Source: Corythucha ciliata (Eukaryota > Arthropoda > Insecta > Hemiptera > Tingidae). From it: 64,000 bases of DNA. Shown here piece by piece: positions 40,265 to 52,331 of the stretch. The stretch covers positions 38,840,751 to 38,904,750 of the forward strand of contig CM075942.1 of assembly GCA_038030265.1 (NCBI GenBank), written 5' to 3'. How positions within the stretch are numbered: position 1 is the first letter of the stretch; the number at the start of each line of letters is the position of its first letter. Both the position numbers and the translations under genes were made by a program. The notes below the pieces were generated by a model. The model searched no databases. It was given only the letters and a program-made list of their open reading frames with translations, and was not told the DNA's origin.

Positions 40265-41321
40265 TAAACTTCACTAAAGATAAAACACCTAGGATTACCC
40301 TGTTTAATCCGAACAAACTTTATAAGATTAAAAAATTGAGGGAAGAAATCACTAACGAGCAGGAATTGGATGGAGCGAGGGAACTAAAAGTCTCCAGGAA
40401 ACAAGTGGCAAAGAAGGAGGCGAGAAGAGCAAAATAACTCTTCAGAACGCCAAGGTTGAAATAATACTAAGAAATAAAGCATCCGAAAAGAATGTATTAA
40501 GCTTGAAACGGGAGAAATCAGAAATCATTCCGGAGGGGACGAACTTGTTTTTCCTGATTACCCGTTGGGGGAAGGGAGTTTGAATGAGTGTATATTATGC
40601 TTTTCGCTTGAACAATCAGGCAAAGATTGGAGGGGGACGTTGTTTGAATACATATAACTTGGTTGATTTATCCGAGGACAAAACGGCAAGATCACTGGTT
40701 CTCTGACCGAAAAGCAACCAGACTCTTGAGCTAGACAAGTTGCCATTGTATTGTGGAACTCGCGGGGCGAGAAACGGCTGCAGCAAAGTTAATGGCGATT
40801 GTTAAATTACTACTTATGTGATAGTCACTCATCGGAGATGAATTGCGAGTTTTAGGGCCGTATCCATGAACGTTCCTTGACTATAAAAACAGCTGTTTTT
40901 TCTTATATGTGATTTCAAAAAATTTTGTTTGGGTGAAATTAGGCATGGGGCCTATTTTTTGAAATTAATTGTCTACTCTATACTTTGCACTCTTCAAATC
41001 TGTAAAAATGAAAAGTGAAGAGTAATTGCGTTTTTTGAACGCCGGTTGATTCTTGCGGAGTTTTTGTTTTTTCAAAAATGATCATCTCCCCACTTTTCAC
41101 TCTGCACGTTGCCGTTTACCTTCTTTTTTTTGAAGCTTGGTTCTGTAAAGAGCAGTGTTGTTATTCTTTTTCTGGTGTTTATATCTTTTGATACTATAAT
41201 AAAGTTTGTTTACAAAATTTCTATGCTTACTTTTTTGTTTTATATTACAGTTTTTCCGAGTTCTATCTTTTTTTTTGTTTGGATTAATTAACTCCCCTTT
41301 AAATTATCTCAGAGCTACCGC

Positions 41322-41758
41322 ATGATCATGCCCGATATTCACAATACAGAATACACAACTTATCTGCTCGAATTCAGTACGGTCGAATTGTTGAGTTCTA
41401 TTGAGTGGTGGTTGATAAAGATTTGGCGAGGTGAAGTGACGCTAAAGGAAGGGCTAGGGAAAAAAAGAAAAGAGAGCTGCCGAGACAGCAACACGCGCAA
41501 GTGAGTTTCTTGAATTTTCGGTAGATATATTTGTAGCTTTTCTTACTTTACTCTCTTTCGTAGCAGATTTGGTGATGAATCACCCGACTTAATGACGGCT
41601 CTGCTGGGATATCTCTTTCGAAAGACGGTTAGAGCCACAGCGTTCTCTAAATGAAGAGCGATGTTTCGAATTTTTTATCCTTTGCAGTCTGTAGCGGCAC
41701 TTTTCGACGGATGCCAATATTACGAAACGACTCCTGTTCGTTCAGCTCAAGCTGGAAA
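41322..41758 (+). CDS. Second copy of the unrecognised spliced reading frame
   Basis: This is the tandem-duplication copy of 35448-35884, with the same three exons and splice sites and no difference noticed in the exons. Whether either copy is transcribed cannot be told from sequence. Confidence 0.4.
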
Positions 41759-43172
41759 GTAAACTCTCTTTTCTTGCGACGGATGTGATTCTTCCTTTTT
41801 GGTATTACTTCGGCTAATTTGTAGTTTCTGCTTAGGAAATCCGGAGCTGGATTTCTGCGCGTCCGTTCACTTTCGTCTCACGAGGTGGATTAAGATGGCT
41901 ACTCCTTTGTTCTTTTCTTTCCATGTGTTCTTTTTATAATTTTCACCGATAGAGGTTTTATCTACTTACAATATTCTAGTTTTACTCAACCTGCTTTTGA
42001 CCCTAGAGGTGCGTGTTTTTTCTTGTTCTTTTGACTATCTTATTTTTTTTTATATTATCGACTGATATTATAATAAAGTTCGTTTACAAAATTTCTGTGC
42101 GTACCTTTTGTTTTATATTACAGTTAATCTCCATTATATGCTTCTTATTTGTCAGTCAAAATTCCAGGTAACAGTGTTTTAGACTGAAAAGTGCAAAGAT
42201 AGAAGAACTCTGCCAAAAGTAACACATTTTGTTTTTTGAATGTCAGCTACTTTCAAATTTTCAATATTTGCTCTTCAGCGTTTCAATAAATTCTGCAAAG
42301 CATTTTTTCTCTTTTCATTTCCCACCCCAGTCTTGCTCAGCCTTGAAATCAACGAATTCCAGCGTCTTCCAAGCTCATTCCAGCATTTTTAGTTAATTCG
42401 ACACTTTTGTAATCCTGCTGAATCATGTTAAGACGTCTAATTGTTAATATTGGTGACGATGGAATATTCGGAGAAGAGGAGGAAAAAGAAGAAATTCTTC
42501 AAAGGATGAGGCGTGTGAGGGAGCGTAGAAACTTAGTCAAAATGATGGAAGTTCGTCCTTTTCTCCCCGAAAACGACTACTTCTAGCATTACACTAGTTG
42601 CGCAAGGGTGCCCAAATGCACGGAGTTGCTGCAGCCCACAATGTCGCGAATTCCCAATAAACATCGTTACGTTTCAAAAACGTCGCACTATGGTGACATT
42701 GAAACCTTGCGACGTTACATTGAACGTTTTCAAAACGTTGCGAAAACGGATAAATATGACAAAAAAGTAACGTTACATTGCAACGTTTATGAAACGGTAT
42801 TGAAGATTGCATAAAAACGGCCCATAAACGTTCTAATAAAACGTTTCCACAACGTTGTAATGAATCCATTTTAAAACTTTCCTTTTTTTTGTTTTTTCTT
42901 GGTTTCTGCAACGTTACAAATATACGTTCCGTAATCTTTGTAGTGTATCGTTTATACGACGTTTCTTGCTTGACGCTTTTATTGGGATTTAGAAATTTTC
43001 GGATAAACGGAAAAATCAATGGAATGAGACACAAAAGATTAAGAGTGACACAAAAATATATTATCTTACGAATGTACGATGAACTAGTGACGAATTAAAA
43101 AAAATTGCCATGAAAATAATCAAACAAAAGGATCCCGCCGTCTTCTGAAATTCGATTTCCGTGGCGACGAAG

Positions 43173-43859
43173 TCACATAACCGTATTCTCTACAATCGCT
43201 TCACGTTTGAGGCGCGTTGTGGCGTATTTCAGCCAGTCCTTCACCTTAGCCTCCGCTTCAACTTCCGTTCCACCTGCACTCTTCGCCGCATCTATTGCAT
43301 AAAATGATTACAAAAATACAAAATAATTTATTTCTTTGAATAGTAACAAGAATATACCCACCGATTATAATTCGGGGGAGGCGTGTTTTTTTAAACGGGA
43401 TCTTGCCCTTTTTTCCAGCCCAACTGAAATTTTGGGCAACATCGTTCGCCAAACACTTTTTAAGTATGTTTGTAGCCCTCGATTGTACATCTGTGCCACC
43501 AATAGTCTGTAAGTACTTCAGCTGGATTGTGATGTCGAACCACAATTTTGATTGCAGATATTTACAAATTTCTCGACATGCTCCTTATCTTCGAGAAATA
43601 ACTCTGCTTCTCGGAAATTGTGTAAATCCATTATGGGCAATAGAATAGAACTGTACCCGACTGTATTGCAGTAGATTCCTTCTTTTTGGATTTTGAACAA
43701 ATCATCAATCCTCCGAGCCAAGAAGTTCAATTTTTTTAATACAGTTTGTTGGAAAAATGAATCTATAAATGAAATCATTAAGACATGGGATCTTAACAAG
43801 AATATGCAAACAAAAAATACCACTTTCGATGACGCTAGGTGATGACGGTGGGGGTACCT
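43173..43859 (-). CDS. DUF4806-domain protein, C-terminal exons
   Basis: Last three exons on the minus strand: one from about 43763 (acceptor TTTATAG) with VLKKLNFLARRIDDLF and LLPIMDLHNFREAELFLEDK, then 43506-43362 (acceptor CTTACAG, donor ATCG|GTGGGT) with TIGGTDVQSRATNILKKCLA and NFSWAGKKGKIPFKK, then 43291-43173 with DAAKSAGG and WLKYATTRLKRE. This is the insect DUF4806 pattern (LPI...E..L, LGG, W-GRKGK--F, WL..A..R). Phases of the last two introns agree. An upstream piece at 43822-43859 may be a further exon. The N-terminal part was not found. The function of DUF4806 is unknown. Confidence 0.7.
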
Positions 43860-44380
43860 GAAGAACATGAAACAATTATAAATCATAATATATTATAATA
43901 TCTTATGAAGTGAAACTTCTCCCATGCTGTAGAGACAGCAAAACTTACCGTAACTGAACCTGAATGACACAAATGACAAGCAGGCAAACAAGCAAAGGGT
44001 AGCTTCGTTACGGACTGCGCAGATATCAACAATACAGTATGTGCCTTTTTTTTTTTCTCACGGGTGAGTGCCAACATGATTGAACGTCACTTGAAATCCT
44101 ATGTAATTTTGATGTGAAGGATCCTAAGGCATTCTGTGAAAATATGGATTGCCATACTAGACATTATTATAATTATTTTGCATAGGGGTTCTCGCGTTCG
44201 CTGCCCAACAGAATCGAACTTCACATGAAATGCATGCGAGGTAGTTCGAGGGACTGATACGACCACTAGCTTTAGTTTTTTAAAAACCTGAGTACACGAG
44301 GGTAATGGTTAACAAACGCACAGTTGAAAATTTAAAATATAAAGAATGAATTAGCAAAACCACCAACATGCAAAACTATA

Positions 44381-46309
44381 CAGGGTGTTCGAAAATTCGA
44401 CGCTCAGCCGAAAACTGGTCGTAGTACAGCTGATTAGTGGTCGAAATTACTAAATTCACTTTTCCGGAATTCAGCTTGGTTTTCGAGTTATTCCACCATC
44501 TTTAATTTTTTTGCGGGGCTATATATTTTTTGAAATACTTGCTCCCGGCCGCTCTAGAATCAATTCTAGCCCCAAACTAATTGGGTCATTCGAAAGAGCG
44601 CACAATTATCTTTAAAATGATTGTATTGTATAATGAATTTGGCCATTTTTTCAGGGTACTAACGCTGCTGGAAAGTGATATTTTTTCATCTTTGTATCTT
44701 TCCCTTGTTTTTCAGCTTCGATTTTCTCCCACTCCTTAATGGAAAATATTTTTTTGGGTTTATTGGAAAAACTTCCTCATTTTGTTAGCTTTCAAATGGA
44801 GTGTAATAGTCCCGGGATTTTACAAGTATTCGCGAAGAAGTAGCTGTTTGAAGAGTAAAAACCGATGGGCTTTGTGAAGAATAACAGAACTTTTTTAGAG
44901 GATAAGTATGTTTTGAAGCCAGAGTTGGTGAGGCGAGAGACAGGGACCTCTCGGAGTGTCTGAATGTAAGCTAATAAATTACAAAAAGTACAAGAATAGC
45001 AATTGAAAAAAATAGCCGATATTCGGAATTAGTGATGGTAATGAATAAGGGGAACGATAACTGATTGAGCCAAAGTTCTCCTTGTGCGAAAAGGGACATC
45101 AACCAGGAATTTGGCGACGTTTTTGTGCATTACAAGAAGACGTAATCGTTGAAACAATCGCGAAAAATTAAATGCCAAAGAATTTGCATTTTCATTTTTC
45201 CTATAAGCACATTCACTCGAAACTGGTGTTGGTAATGTAATGAGTTACCTTCGTGGCATGGGGATTAAACCCCCAATACATGGGAACTTCAGCAATTTTA
45301 AATTCTTAATCGGGGCGATCCCTCAGATACCTCCTTAACCTAAAACGTCAAGGTATGACGAGCAGAAAATCATTTACGACTCTTTCCTGATCAGAAGATT
45401 CCTATACACCGATTATTTGCGGTTCTGCTCTTTTTGAGCGCATTGAGGACGTTTTATATCCGTTGAGAGACCAGTGAAAGTATTTCTGCGTTACTGCTAA
45501 AAACTCATCCAAATTCTGTTTTACGAAGGCAGCGCCGAATCTTGGTTGATGTCGGTCTACACATAAGGAGGAACATTTGGTTGCAGATGAAGGGTCGCTC
45601 TTTCCACAACGAACGGCACTTCGTACTTTTTCCTCATTCTTAATCACTTTTTCCTTAAACATAGACTGTTTTTTTCAATTATTACTTATATTATCTATGC
45701 TGTTCTTGTAATTTATTAGCTCACATTCAGACATTCTGAGAGGCCCTGCCTCTCACCTCACCAAATCTGGCTTCAAAACATACTTCTAATCTAAAAACGA
45801 TCTCTCATTCCCCATCAAAGCCCGTCGGTTTTTACTATTCAAACAGCTACTTCTTCACAAATACTTGTAAAATCCCGAGGCTATTGCACTCCATTTGAAA
45901 GCTGACAAAATGAGGAAGTTTTTCCAATAAACCCAAAAAAATATTTTCCTTTAAGGAGTGGGAGAAAATCGCAGCTGAAAAACAAGGGAAAGATACAAAG
46001 ATGAAAAAATATCACTTTCCAGCAGCGTTAGTACCCTGAAAAAATGGCCAAATTCATAATACAATACAGTCATTTTAAAGATATTTGTGCGCTCTTTCGA
46101 ATGACCCAATTAGTTTTGGGCTAGAATTGATTCTAGAGCGGCCGGGAGCAAGTATTTCAAAAAATATATAGCCCCGCAAAAAAATTAGAGATGGTGGAAT
46201 AACGCGAAAACCAAGCTGAATTCCGGAAAAGTGAATTTAGTAATTTCAACCACAAATCAGCTGTACTATGACCAGTTTTCGGCTGAGCGTCGAATTTTCG
46301 AACACCCTG
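44381..46309. mobile_element. 1.93-kb non-autonomous element with about 610-bp TIRs ending CAGGGTGTTCGAAAA
   Basis: The ends CAGGGTGTTCGAAAATTCGA and its complement are flanked by TA. The arms pair for about 610 bases (44381-44990 and 45705-46309) at roughly 95 percent, through CAATTCTAGCCCAAA-type sequence, CCAGCAGCGTTAGTACCCTG and AAGCCCGTCGGTTTTTACT. The unique centre (44990-45700) has one 86-codon minus-strand frame without similarity. High arm identity indicates recent spread or arm conversion. Confidence 0.85.
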
Positions 46310-46454
46310 TATATTGTAAAGTATTAGAGACACTCACAAACAATGAACTACAAACAATAAATAGAAAAGTTTAAAAGAAGAGCGAAAAGTAAATATGAAA
46401 TATAGGAACAGAAAGGAAGGCCTAAAATTCGGTAATCCCCCCCCTCTTGTAAAT

Positions 46455-47059
46455 TTAGTCTTTGGATAAAAAAAGTTCTTTTAGCAACTCTAATTTTTTT
46501 TTTAACTCCATGCTTTCCTGGTGTTGTCTTTCCCGTTGATCACTAACTAAATTCAGCTCTTGCGAAACCGTCAACCTTCTCTTGGGAAGAGTCGCGACGT
46601 CGACAGAGGGAACGATTCTTTGGGAGCTTTCAAGAGGCTCCGAAAACGTCAGCCCTGGTATAGGCTGTTCGTCTTCCACTATTATGTTACCCGACGATAC
46701 TGTTTCGTGCGAGTTTTCCGGAGTCCCTGCCGGAGGGACAGGGAGCCGCTGCGGTGAAACTCTACACAGCCCGCTTCCCTGCCCGTCCAAGACGTATTCT
46801 GGATTTATAGCGGATTTTTTCCTCAGCATGGCGTCGAGCTCTCTGACCGAAAAAGTACAGTTATGCATAATAGGATTAAAAAACAAAAGTTAACTCCTAC
46901 GAACTTTTCGAACGCGCAATCCAGTCGCCCTCTCCCTGTCACGCTATCATTACTTTTCTTTTTTTTATATCCTCTTTCAAGTTTCTTCCACCGGTTCTCA
47001 CACTGAGCCGCTAAATACAACCTTATGCTTAATACAGTTTCTGTTGAATTCATCGCCAC
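46455..47059 (-). CDS. Myb/SANT-like DNA-binding protein, C-terminal exons
   Basis: The first visible exon encodes QCENRWKKLERGYKKKKSND and TGRGRLDCAFEKF and ends at donor TTC|GTAGGA. The next, after acceptor CAGAG (about 46839), gives LDAMLRKKSAINPEYVLDGQ and a tail that closes with a Glu/Lys/Leu coiled coil (ESMELKKKLELLKELFLSKD). The QCENxWKxLER-Yk...tGrgr block is helix 3 of the trihelix/Myb-like domain of arthropod transposon-derived regulators. Helices 1-2 are shortened: ETVLSIRLYLAAQCENRW lacks about 30 residues usually found between. A MITE starts 20 bases upstream of the putative ATG. Confidence 0.65.
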
Positions 47060-47078
47060 GCGAGAAAAAATTTCTTAA

Positions 47079-47218
47079 GCTCGGTGCACACGATGCATTT
47101 TTTTGAAGCATGATGGCCTGCCTGTTCTAAAAAACATCCGGTCACTGCTGGGGATCATATGTTTTTTTTCACCATGCAAGTAAACATGCTTCGAATAATG
47201 GCATCGTGTGCACCGAGC
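47079..47218. mobile_element. Hairpin MITE with GCTCGGTGCACACGATGC ends
   Basis: GCTCGGTGCACACGATGCAT on the left pairs with GCATCGTGTGCACCGAGC on the right, followed by TTGAAGCATG against CATGCTTCGA. 140 bp. The ends match those of the outer element at 28480 (GGCTCGGTGCACAC). It lies against the 5' side of the Myb/SANT-like exon. Confidence 0.8.
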
Positions 47219-48780
47219 TTGACCAACGTTAGTACTGACTTGACTCGGTATCAATTTCAAGGTGTTAGTAAAATCGTTTATGCTATGGGGGTTAGTAGAC
47301 GAACATGCAAAGTCATGGTTATTCATCGTCCATGTAACAATAGCTGAAGGATAAAGTGATTACAAAATTGTCAGTTGTGTTTGAAATCAGAATCGTACCT
47401 TCCTCTTTCGCATCTTCAAATAAACTTACGATGTTTTCATGTTGGGAATTCATTTTTCTCTTGCTTGTCCTGAAAGAGACACATACCAACTTCAGTAACC
47501 ATGCATTTCTGACTCAATCAAAATTAAGAATACTAGTAAACAAATATGCCTTGTCATCTCCCCTCTTATAAATCACACCCACTATAATTTTCCTCTCAGG
47601 AAATCCTGGTCATGTCTCTGCACCGTTAAGCAATTTGTCAAACTTGAATCTTTTCATCGGGCAGCTCATGAATCATAGGATGACACGAACCATTAAAGAT
47701 CATAGTCAAGCACATGCTTAATGATGGCATTTTCACCCAGACCAAACGGTGTTTCCCGAATCGAGCAAAGCCACCGCGTTACCGTTTACCGTAATATGGT
47801 CCGAATAACTGTTGCGCATTCATCACCCGCCTAGGAAAGCGGAAAGCATTAGACCTGATAAAAAATGTTAAAAAGAGGATAAATGTTGTGGACAATTTTG
47901 TAAAATTGAAAATTGTAAGAAATGGAGAGGAGGTGGTCGGCTGTCGAGGGAGCTGTACTGAAGAGCGAGTTTTCGCCTTAAGAGAAAAATTATATTCTTC
48001 AATCAAGTTTTAGGGGGCGAAATTTTCAGCAGCAAAAAATAGATCGAAATAGACTTCATCAAAGGGAAATAATGGGAGTTACAAGAATAGCGATGATGAA
48101 GCGGATATTCGACGTCGAAACTCATGATATAAACGAACGTGGAATCCTTTTCCGCTAGGCGTTTGCACGAAAAACGTTCTTTTGCTTTTCAAAAATGACG
48201 CCAATCCCGGACTGCTCGAACTACACCTGCCCTAGGCCCCACTATACAGTGAAAGACAAACGAACGAACCTAATGTAAATAAAATATATAAGTATGCACG
48301 CGTTGAGGGCTCAAGCTACGTTGACGTTGACGGCACAATCAGAATCAAGAGAAATAATTAGCGTTGAGACACACATGCCTAATTAAAGCGACTCAACTTC
48401 ACACCTCTGTGGCCGACCGCTGCCTGAGCCGAACAGACTATCGAAGAGATCTGATGATTCTTTATAAGAATCTTTTCGTTCATTCTTCTTCGTAATCATT
48501 CCAAAAGCCGTAGCAGAGGGCCGTAACAAAGCACGTGCATACATTCAATGCGAAGGTGAAATAAATTAGAAATAAGATAAAATTTATGACACAATTATTT
48601 TTTCATAATTACTGTACGATTGTTGAACGGTTTTTCATATAATAAATGTGTGTACTAACCCAAATAATTAAGAACCAATTCCACGAAAAATACACAAAAC
48701 ACGGAAATCAGAACGTGTAGGTAACGAGACTGTTATCAATTTATGATAAAAAAAGTGGAGTAACTTCGGGCAGCCCGGAG
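47219..48780. other. No gene recognised; one possible small exon
   Basis: On the minus strand, 47453-about 47400 reads MNSQHENIVSLFEDAKEEG before a donor-like AAG|GTACGA. It could be an N-terminal exon of the Myb/SANT-like gene, but the joining exon is missing. The remainder has only short featureless frames. Confidence 0.3.
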
Positions 48781-48789
48781 TAGCTCTGA

Positions 48790-51700
48790 ACTCATCGCGA
48801 ACGCCCTACACTAGCTACACCTACTACACTCGTCTGCTCGCGAACGCTTTTCGGGCGCCCGAGTGTACCCTCGGGCAACCTGGTGTAAAGCAAAGCGGGC
48901 CACGTGGAGGACCTTCTGTGAGGGGATGGAGGATATGTCCGTTATGGGCAGACTACAGAGGGTCCTGTCCAAAGAGAGCCCGGGCCAAATTGGTCTGATC
49001 AAAAAGGCAGATGGGGCGTACACCGAGAGCGCTAAAGAGACCCTGGAGGTTCTCCTGCGAAGTCATTTCCCTGATTCCAGGGATGCAGGGGCCTCAGATG
49101 TTCAGGGCGAAGTGGTGGCGGACTGCCGTCCAACAAATGCAATTTGGAGCGCATCGGGGAGATTGTTTACGCCCGCGAAAATTAAATGGGCTATCGGCTC
49201 ATTTAAGCCCTATAAGTCCCCGGGGCCGGACGGGATATTCCCGGTCATGCTACAGCGTGGCCTGGAGGTCCTGGAGCCACACCTCAGAAGGATATTTAGG
49301 GCGAGCTATGCATTATCGTATATAGCGAAGGCATGGAGGGAGGTCAGGGTTGTGTTCATTCCTAAGTCGGGAGCAAACTCCTCGGCCCAGACAAAGGCGT
49401 ACCGACCCATAAGCATCACGTCCTTCCTCCTTAAAACAATGGAAAAGGTAATTGGCCTGGATATCAAGGACGGTTACCTTAAAACCAAACCAATCCAGAG
49501 GGGGCAGCATGCCTACCAGGCGGGCAAATCTACTGAGACCGCTCTAAACGAACTGGTGGGTATGGTTGAAAAATCTCTGGAGGCGAAAGAAACTGCGTTG
49601 GGCTGCTTCCTGGACATAGGTGGTGCTTTTGATAACACCACCTATGATTCTATGGAGGCTGCAGTAAGGAGCAGAGCTTTTGATCCATCTTCAGTGAAAT
49701 GGATCAAGGGGATGCTGGAATGCCGCGTCGTGACTTCGGAGCTGGGAGGGGAGACTGTTTCCGTGTTGCCCTCAAGGGGATGTCCTCAGGGGGGTGTGCT
49801 CTCTCCTTTGCTCTGGTTGCTCGTGGTGGACGAGCTTCTCGCTATCCTAAAGGAACAGAGTTATGAGGTAGTGGGTTACGCGGATGACCTTGCGATTCTA
49901 GTTAGGGGCAAATTTGATGATGCCATATCCAATGCAGGGTGCCCTTAACATAGTGCAGCGATGGTGCAGCAGGCATGGTCTCAGGGTTAACCCTGAGAAG
50001 ACCACCCTTGTTGCGTTTACCAGGTGGATGAAGCTGGCATTAAAGGTAAATCGACTGAATGGAGAAGTGTTGAAAGTAGGAAAAGAAGTCAAGTACATGT
50101 GGGCTGGTCGGAAAATGTTTGGCAAAACTTGGGGTCTAAAGCCAAAAATGGTGTTGTGGCTGTACACAGCCCTTGTTAGGCCTATCGTCACCTATGGCTC
50201 ACTCCTATGGTGGCAGAAGACGAAACAAGGGACAGTCCAGGCCTTGCCGAGTAAGTTGCAGCGCCAGGCCTGTCTTGGAGTAACGGGTGCTATGCATTCG
50301 TGCCCGACGGCGGCCATGGAGGTGTTACTCGACATGCCTCCCCTGCACTTTCATGTGTGTGCAGGCGACCACATATATGGCGGCGGTGAGACTGCTGCGG
50401 GCGGAGTACGTGAAGCGGGGTGTCCAGGTTGGGCACTTGCGTGTTCTGGAGGAAGTTGCATGTAGTGAGGCGGCTGAAGTCGTTACGGATCTCATGCATG
50501 TGAGGATGGATTTTGAAAAACCCTTTAAGGTCGACATAGGCAACCGCGACCTTTGGGATAAGGGTTTGCCGAGGTTTAAGCCCGGCACGCAAGTATGGTA
50601 TACTGATGGATCTGTGAAGGATGGAGGTGCTGGCATTGGGGTCTTTGGCCCCAGGCTTCAGCATTGGGAGTCCCTTGGGACGACCGCCACCATCTTTCAG
50701 GCGGAGATCTATGCTATAGAAGCCTGTGCACGGAAGATTAGTGAGAGGGGTCTTCGGAAAGCGGAGATCTTCATCCTGTCTGACAGCCAGGCGGCTCTTA
50801 ATGCCCTAGGCTCAAGAGTCGTGAATTCGAAGCTTGTTTGGGGATGTCTTGAAGCCCTCAGGCCTGTGGCAACGGCAAACAGCCTTACTTTGAGGTGGGT
50901 ACCGGGTCACAAGGGGTTTGAGGGGAATGAAATGGCTGATCAACTCGCGAAGAGAGGATCAGAGATGCCTTACGTGGGCCCGGAGCCAAGTCTCGGGGTC
51001 ACGCAGTCCTTCACGAAGAGGCAGGTGCAGGCGTGGTTGGACGAGAGGCATCGTGAACACTGGGTTAGACAACCAGGTCTCAGGCAGGCCAAGCTATTTG
51101 TCACTCCAAAGGGACGATCGGAGAAGGGCCTGCCCCCCTATTCTGTAACTCTTAACGCGTGCGTTTGCGAAATAAACAAGGTGAGTGATTGTAAGTAATC
51201 AGCTGAGTTTGGCTAACGCGCGCGTTACGAGTTACAGAATAGGGTCCCTGATCTCTCTGAGCCGAGGAGACCTTAGGATCTTGGTGGGACTGCTAACGGG
51301 GCATTGTGCCATTCGATATACACTCAGACTAATGGAGAAGTCTGACACGGACATTTGCAGATTTTGCGACTTGGCCGTGGAAACAGCAGAGCACGTGCTG
51401 TGTGAGTGCGAGGCTCTGGGGCGGTTACGCTTTCAGCATCTTGGAAATGACGTGCTTCAACCGGAAGACATCTCCAGGATGGCTACGGGGAACATCCTCA
51501 ACTTCGTTAAGGAGTGGTGGTGGAGGACGCTTGAAAGCTAGCGTCTTTCTTGGCAGGGCAACCTGTTGGGACTCCGCAATAGATCTCATAGGTCGAGTTT
51601 GGTAGGAGATAGTTCCTTCTGGGCTTCTCATTTGTCCGATAATGGAAGTTTTGATTTTTTAAACGATTGTGCCGATTTGACCCACCGGGAGGGCCGTGAG

Positions 51701-51790
51701 GCCTGAAGAGGTCCGTTCGGATCGAGGCTCTGCCTCACGGGCGGCCTCCCAGGCTGTCTGGTGAATAAAAGTGTTAGGTTGTGGTTATAG
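48790..51790 (+). mobile_element. 5'-truncated LINE with RT, RNase H and Cys-rich tail (Loa/R1/Jockey group)
   Basis: The 5' part with the endonuclease is absent. Reverse transcriptase (from 48863) shows KSPGPDGIFPVM, AYRPISITSFLLKTMEKV, FLDIGGAFDNTTYD (motif A), SRGCPQGGVLSPLLW (B) and GYADDLAIL (C). RNase H follows: WYTDGSVKDGGAGIGV, AEIYAIEAC, ILSDSQAALN and WVPGHKGFEGNEMADQLAKR. The tail (51233-51541) has RILVGLLTGHC, ICRFC and AEHVLCECEAL. Frame changes near 49935 and 50355 and a 109-bp hairpin insertion at 51136 mean it is dead. AATAAA is at about 51764. An RNase H domain behind the RT points to the Loa or I-like groups, but I cannot settle the clade. Confidence 0.85.
51136..51244. mobile_element. 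109-bp hairpin MITE inserted in the LINE
   Basis: CCCTATTCTGTAACTCTTAA at the left pairs with GTTACGAGTTACAGAATAGGG at the right, then CGCGTGCGTT against AACGCGCGCG. The insertion splits the LINE frame between PPYS and GSLISLSRGDLR. It is therefore younger than the LINE copy. Confidence 0.85.
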
Positions 51791-51938
51791 ATTAGATAGG
51801 TAGGGTTATGCGGACAGTATTATTCTGATCAATTTTACTAGACTTTTTTCCACTAGTGCAGCTCGCAAATCCCACTCTAAACCCTTCTAAAGCCAAACAC
51901 TACTGGTAGAGCCTTTTGGTGCATTTCATTCTGAAAGT

Positions 51939-52331
51939 TCCGACAGCAGCCTGTCGGGAAAAGTGCATTTCATTCATGCGACAATCGAGTCAAACCTCAT
52001 AAGTTAGAACGAGATCAATCAATTATGAATGACATTTAGGCCGTGGTATAGAAAGTCAAAATAATAAAATCGTGTTTCTTTTTTCCGCAGGCCCCTTTTT
52101 TGGCACCAACTGAGGGGGAACAAAATGATGAAAATGAAAAATGAAACAGAGTCGGTTTGGTTGCCTACACGATATGGGAAAGCGGACTCTTGTTAGAGGA
52201 GTTATTTGCAATTAAAATCTTTATCCCGGCCTAAATTTCATTCATAATTGATTGATCTCGTTCTAACTTATGAGGTTTGACTCGATTGTCGCATGAATGA
52301 AATGCACTTTTCCCGACAGGCTGCTGTCGGA
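51939..52331. mobile_element. Inverted-repeat element with about 105-bp near-perfect arms
   Basis: TTCCGACAGCAGCCTGTCGG opens the left arm and its complement closes the right; each contains its own palindrome (CCGACAG..CTGTCGG). The arms continue AAAAGTGCATTTCATTCATG, GACAATCGAGTCAAACCTCA and GAACGAGATCAATCAATTAT. The 180-base centre includes CAGGCCCCTTTTTTGGC. It sits inside a larger span (about 51911-53228) with GTGCATTTCATT at both outer limits. Confidence 0.8.

Larger units (their letters stand above)
31554..43300. repeat. Tandem segmental duplication, two 5.87-kb units
   Basis: Unit 1 is about 31554-37426 and unit 2 about 37427-43300. They match at an offset of 5873 at the left, rising to 5875 at the right through single-base indels in T-runs (35390-35400, about 36050-36060). 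I noticed only a handful of substitutions in the stretches compared, for example TACGTACAAT versus TACTTACAAT near 36090. The junction reads TATTGCATAAGGGAAATTG, with AA shared by both breakpoints. Each unit contains the last 520 bases of the Harbinger element, the right arm of the outer element, at least five MITEs, MFSD11 exon 1, the unknown spliced frame and the last exon of the DUF4806 gene. Confidence 0.9.
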
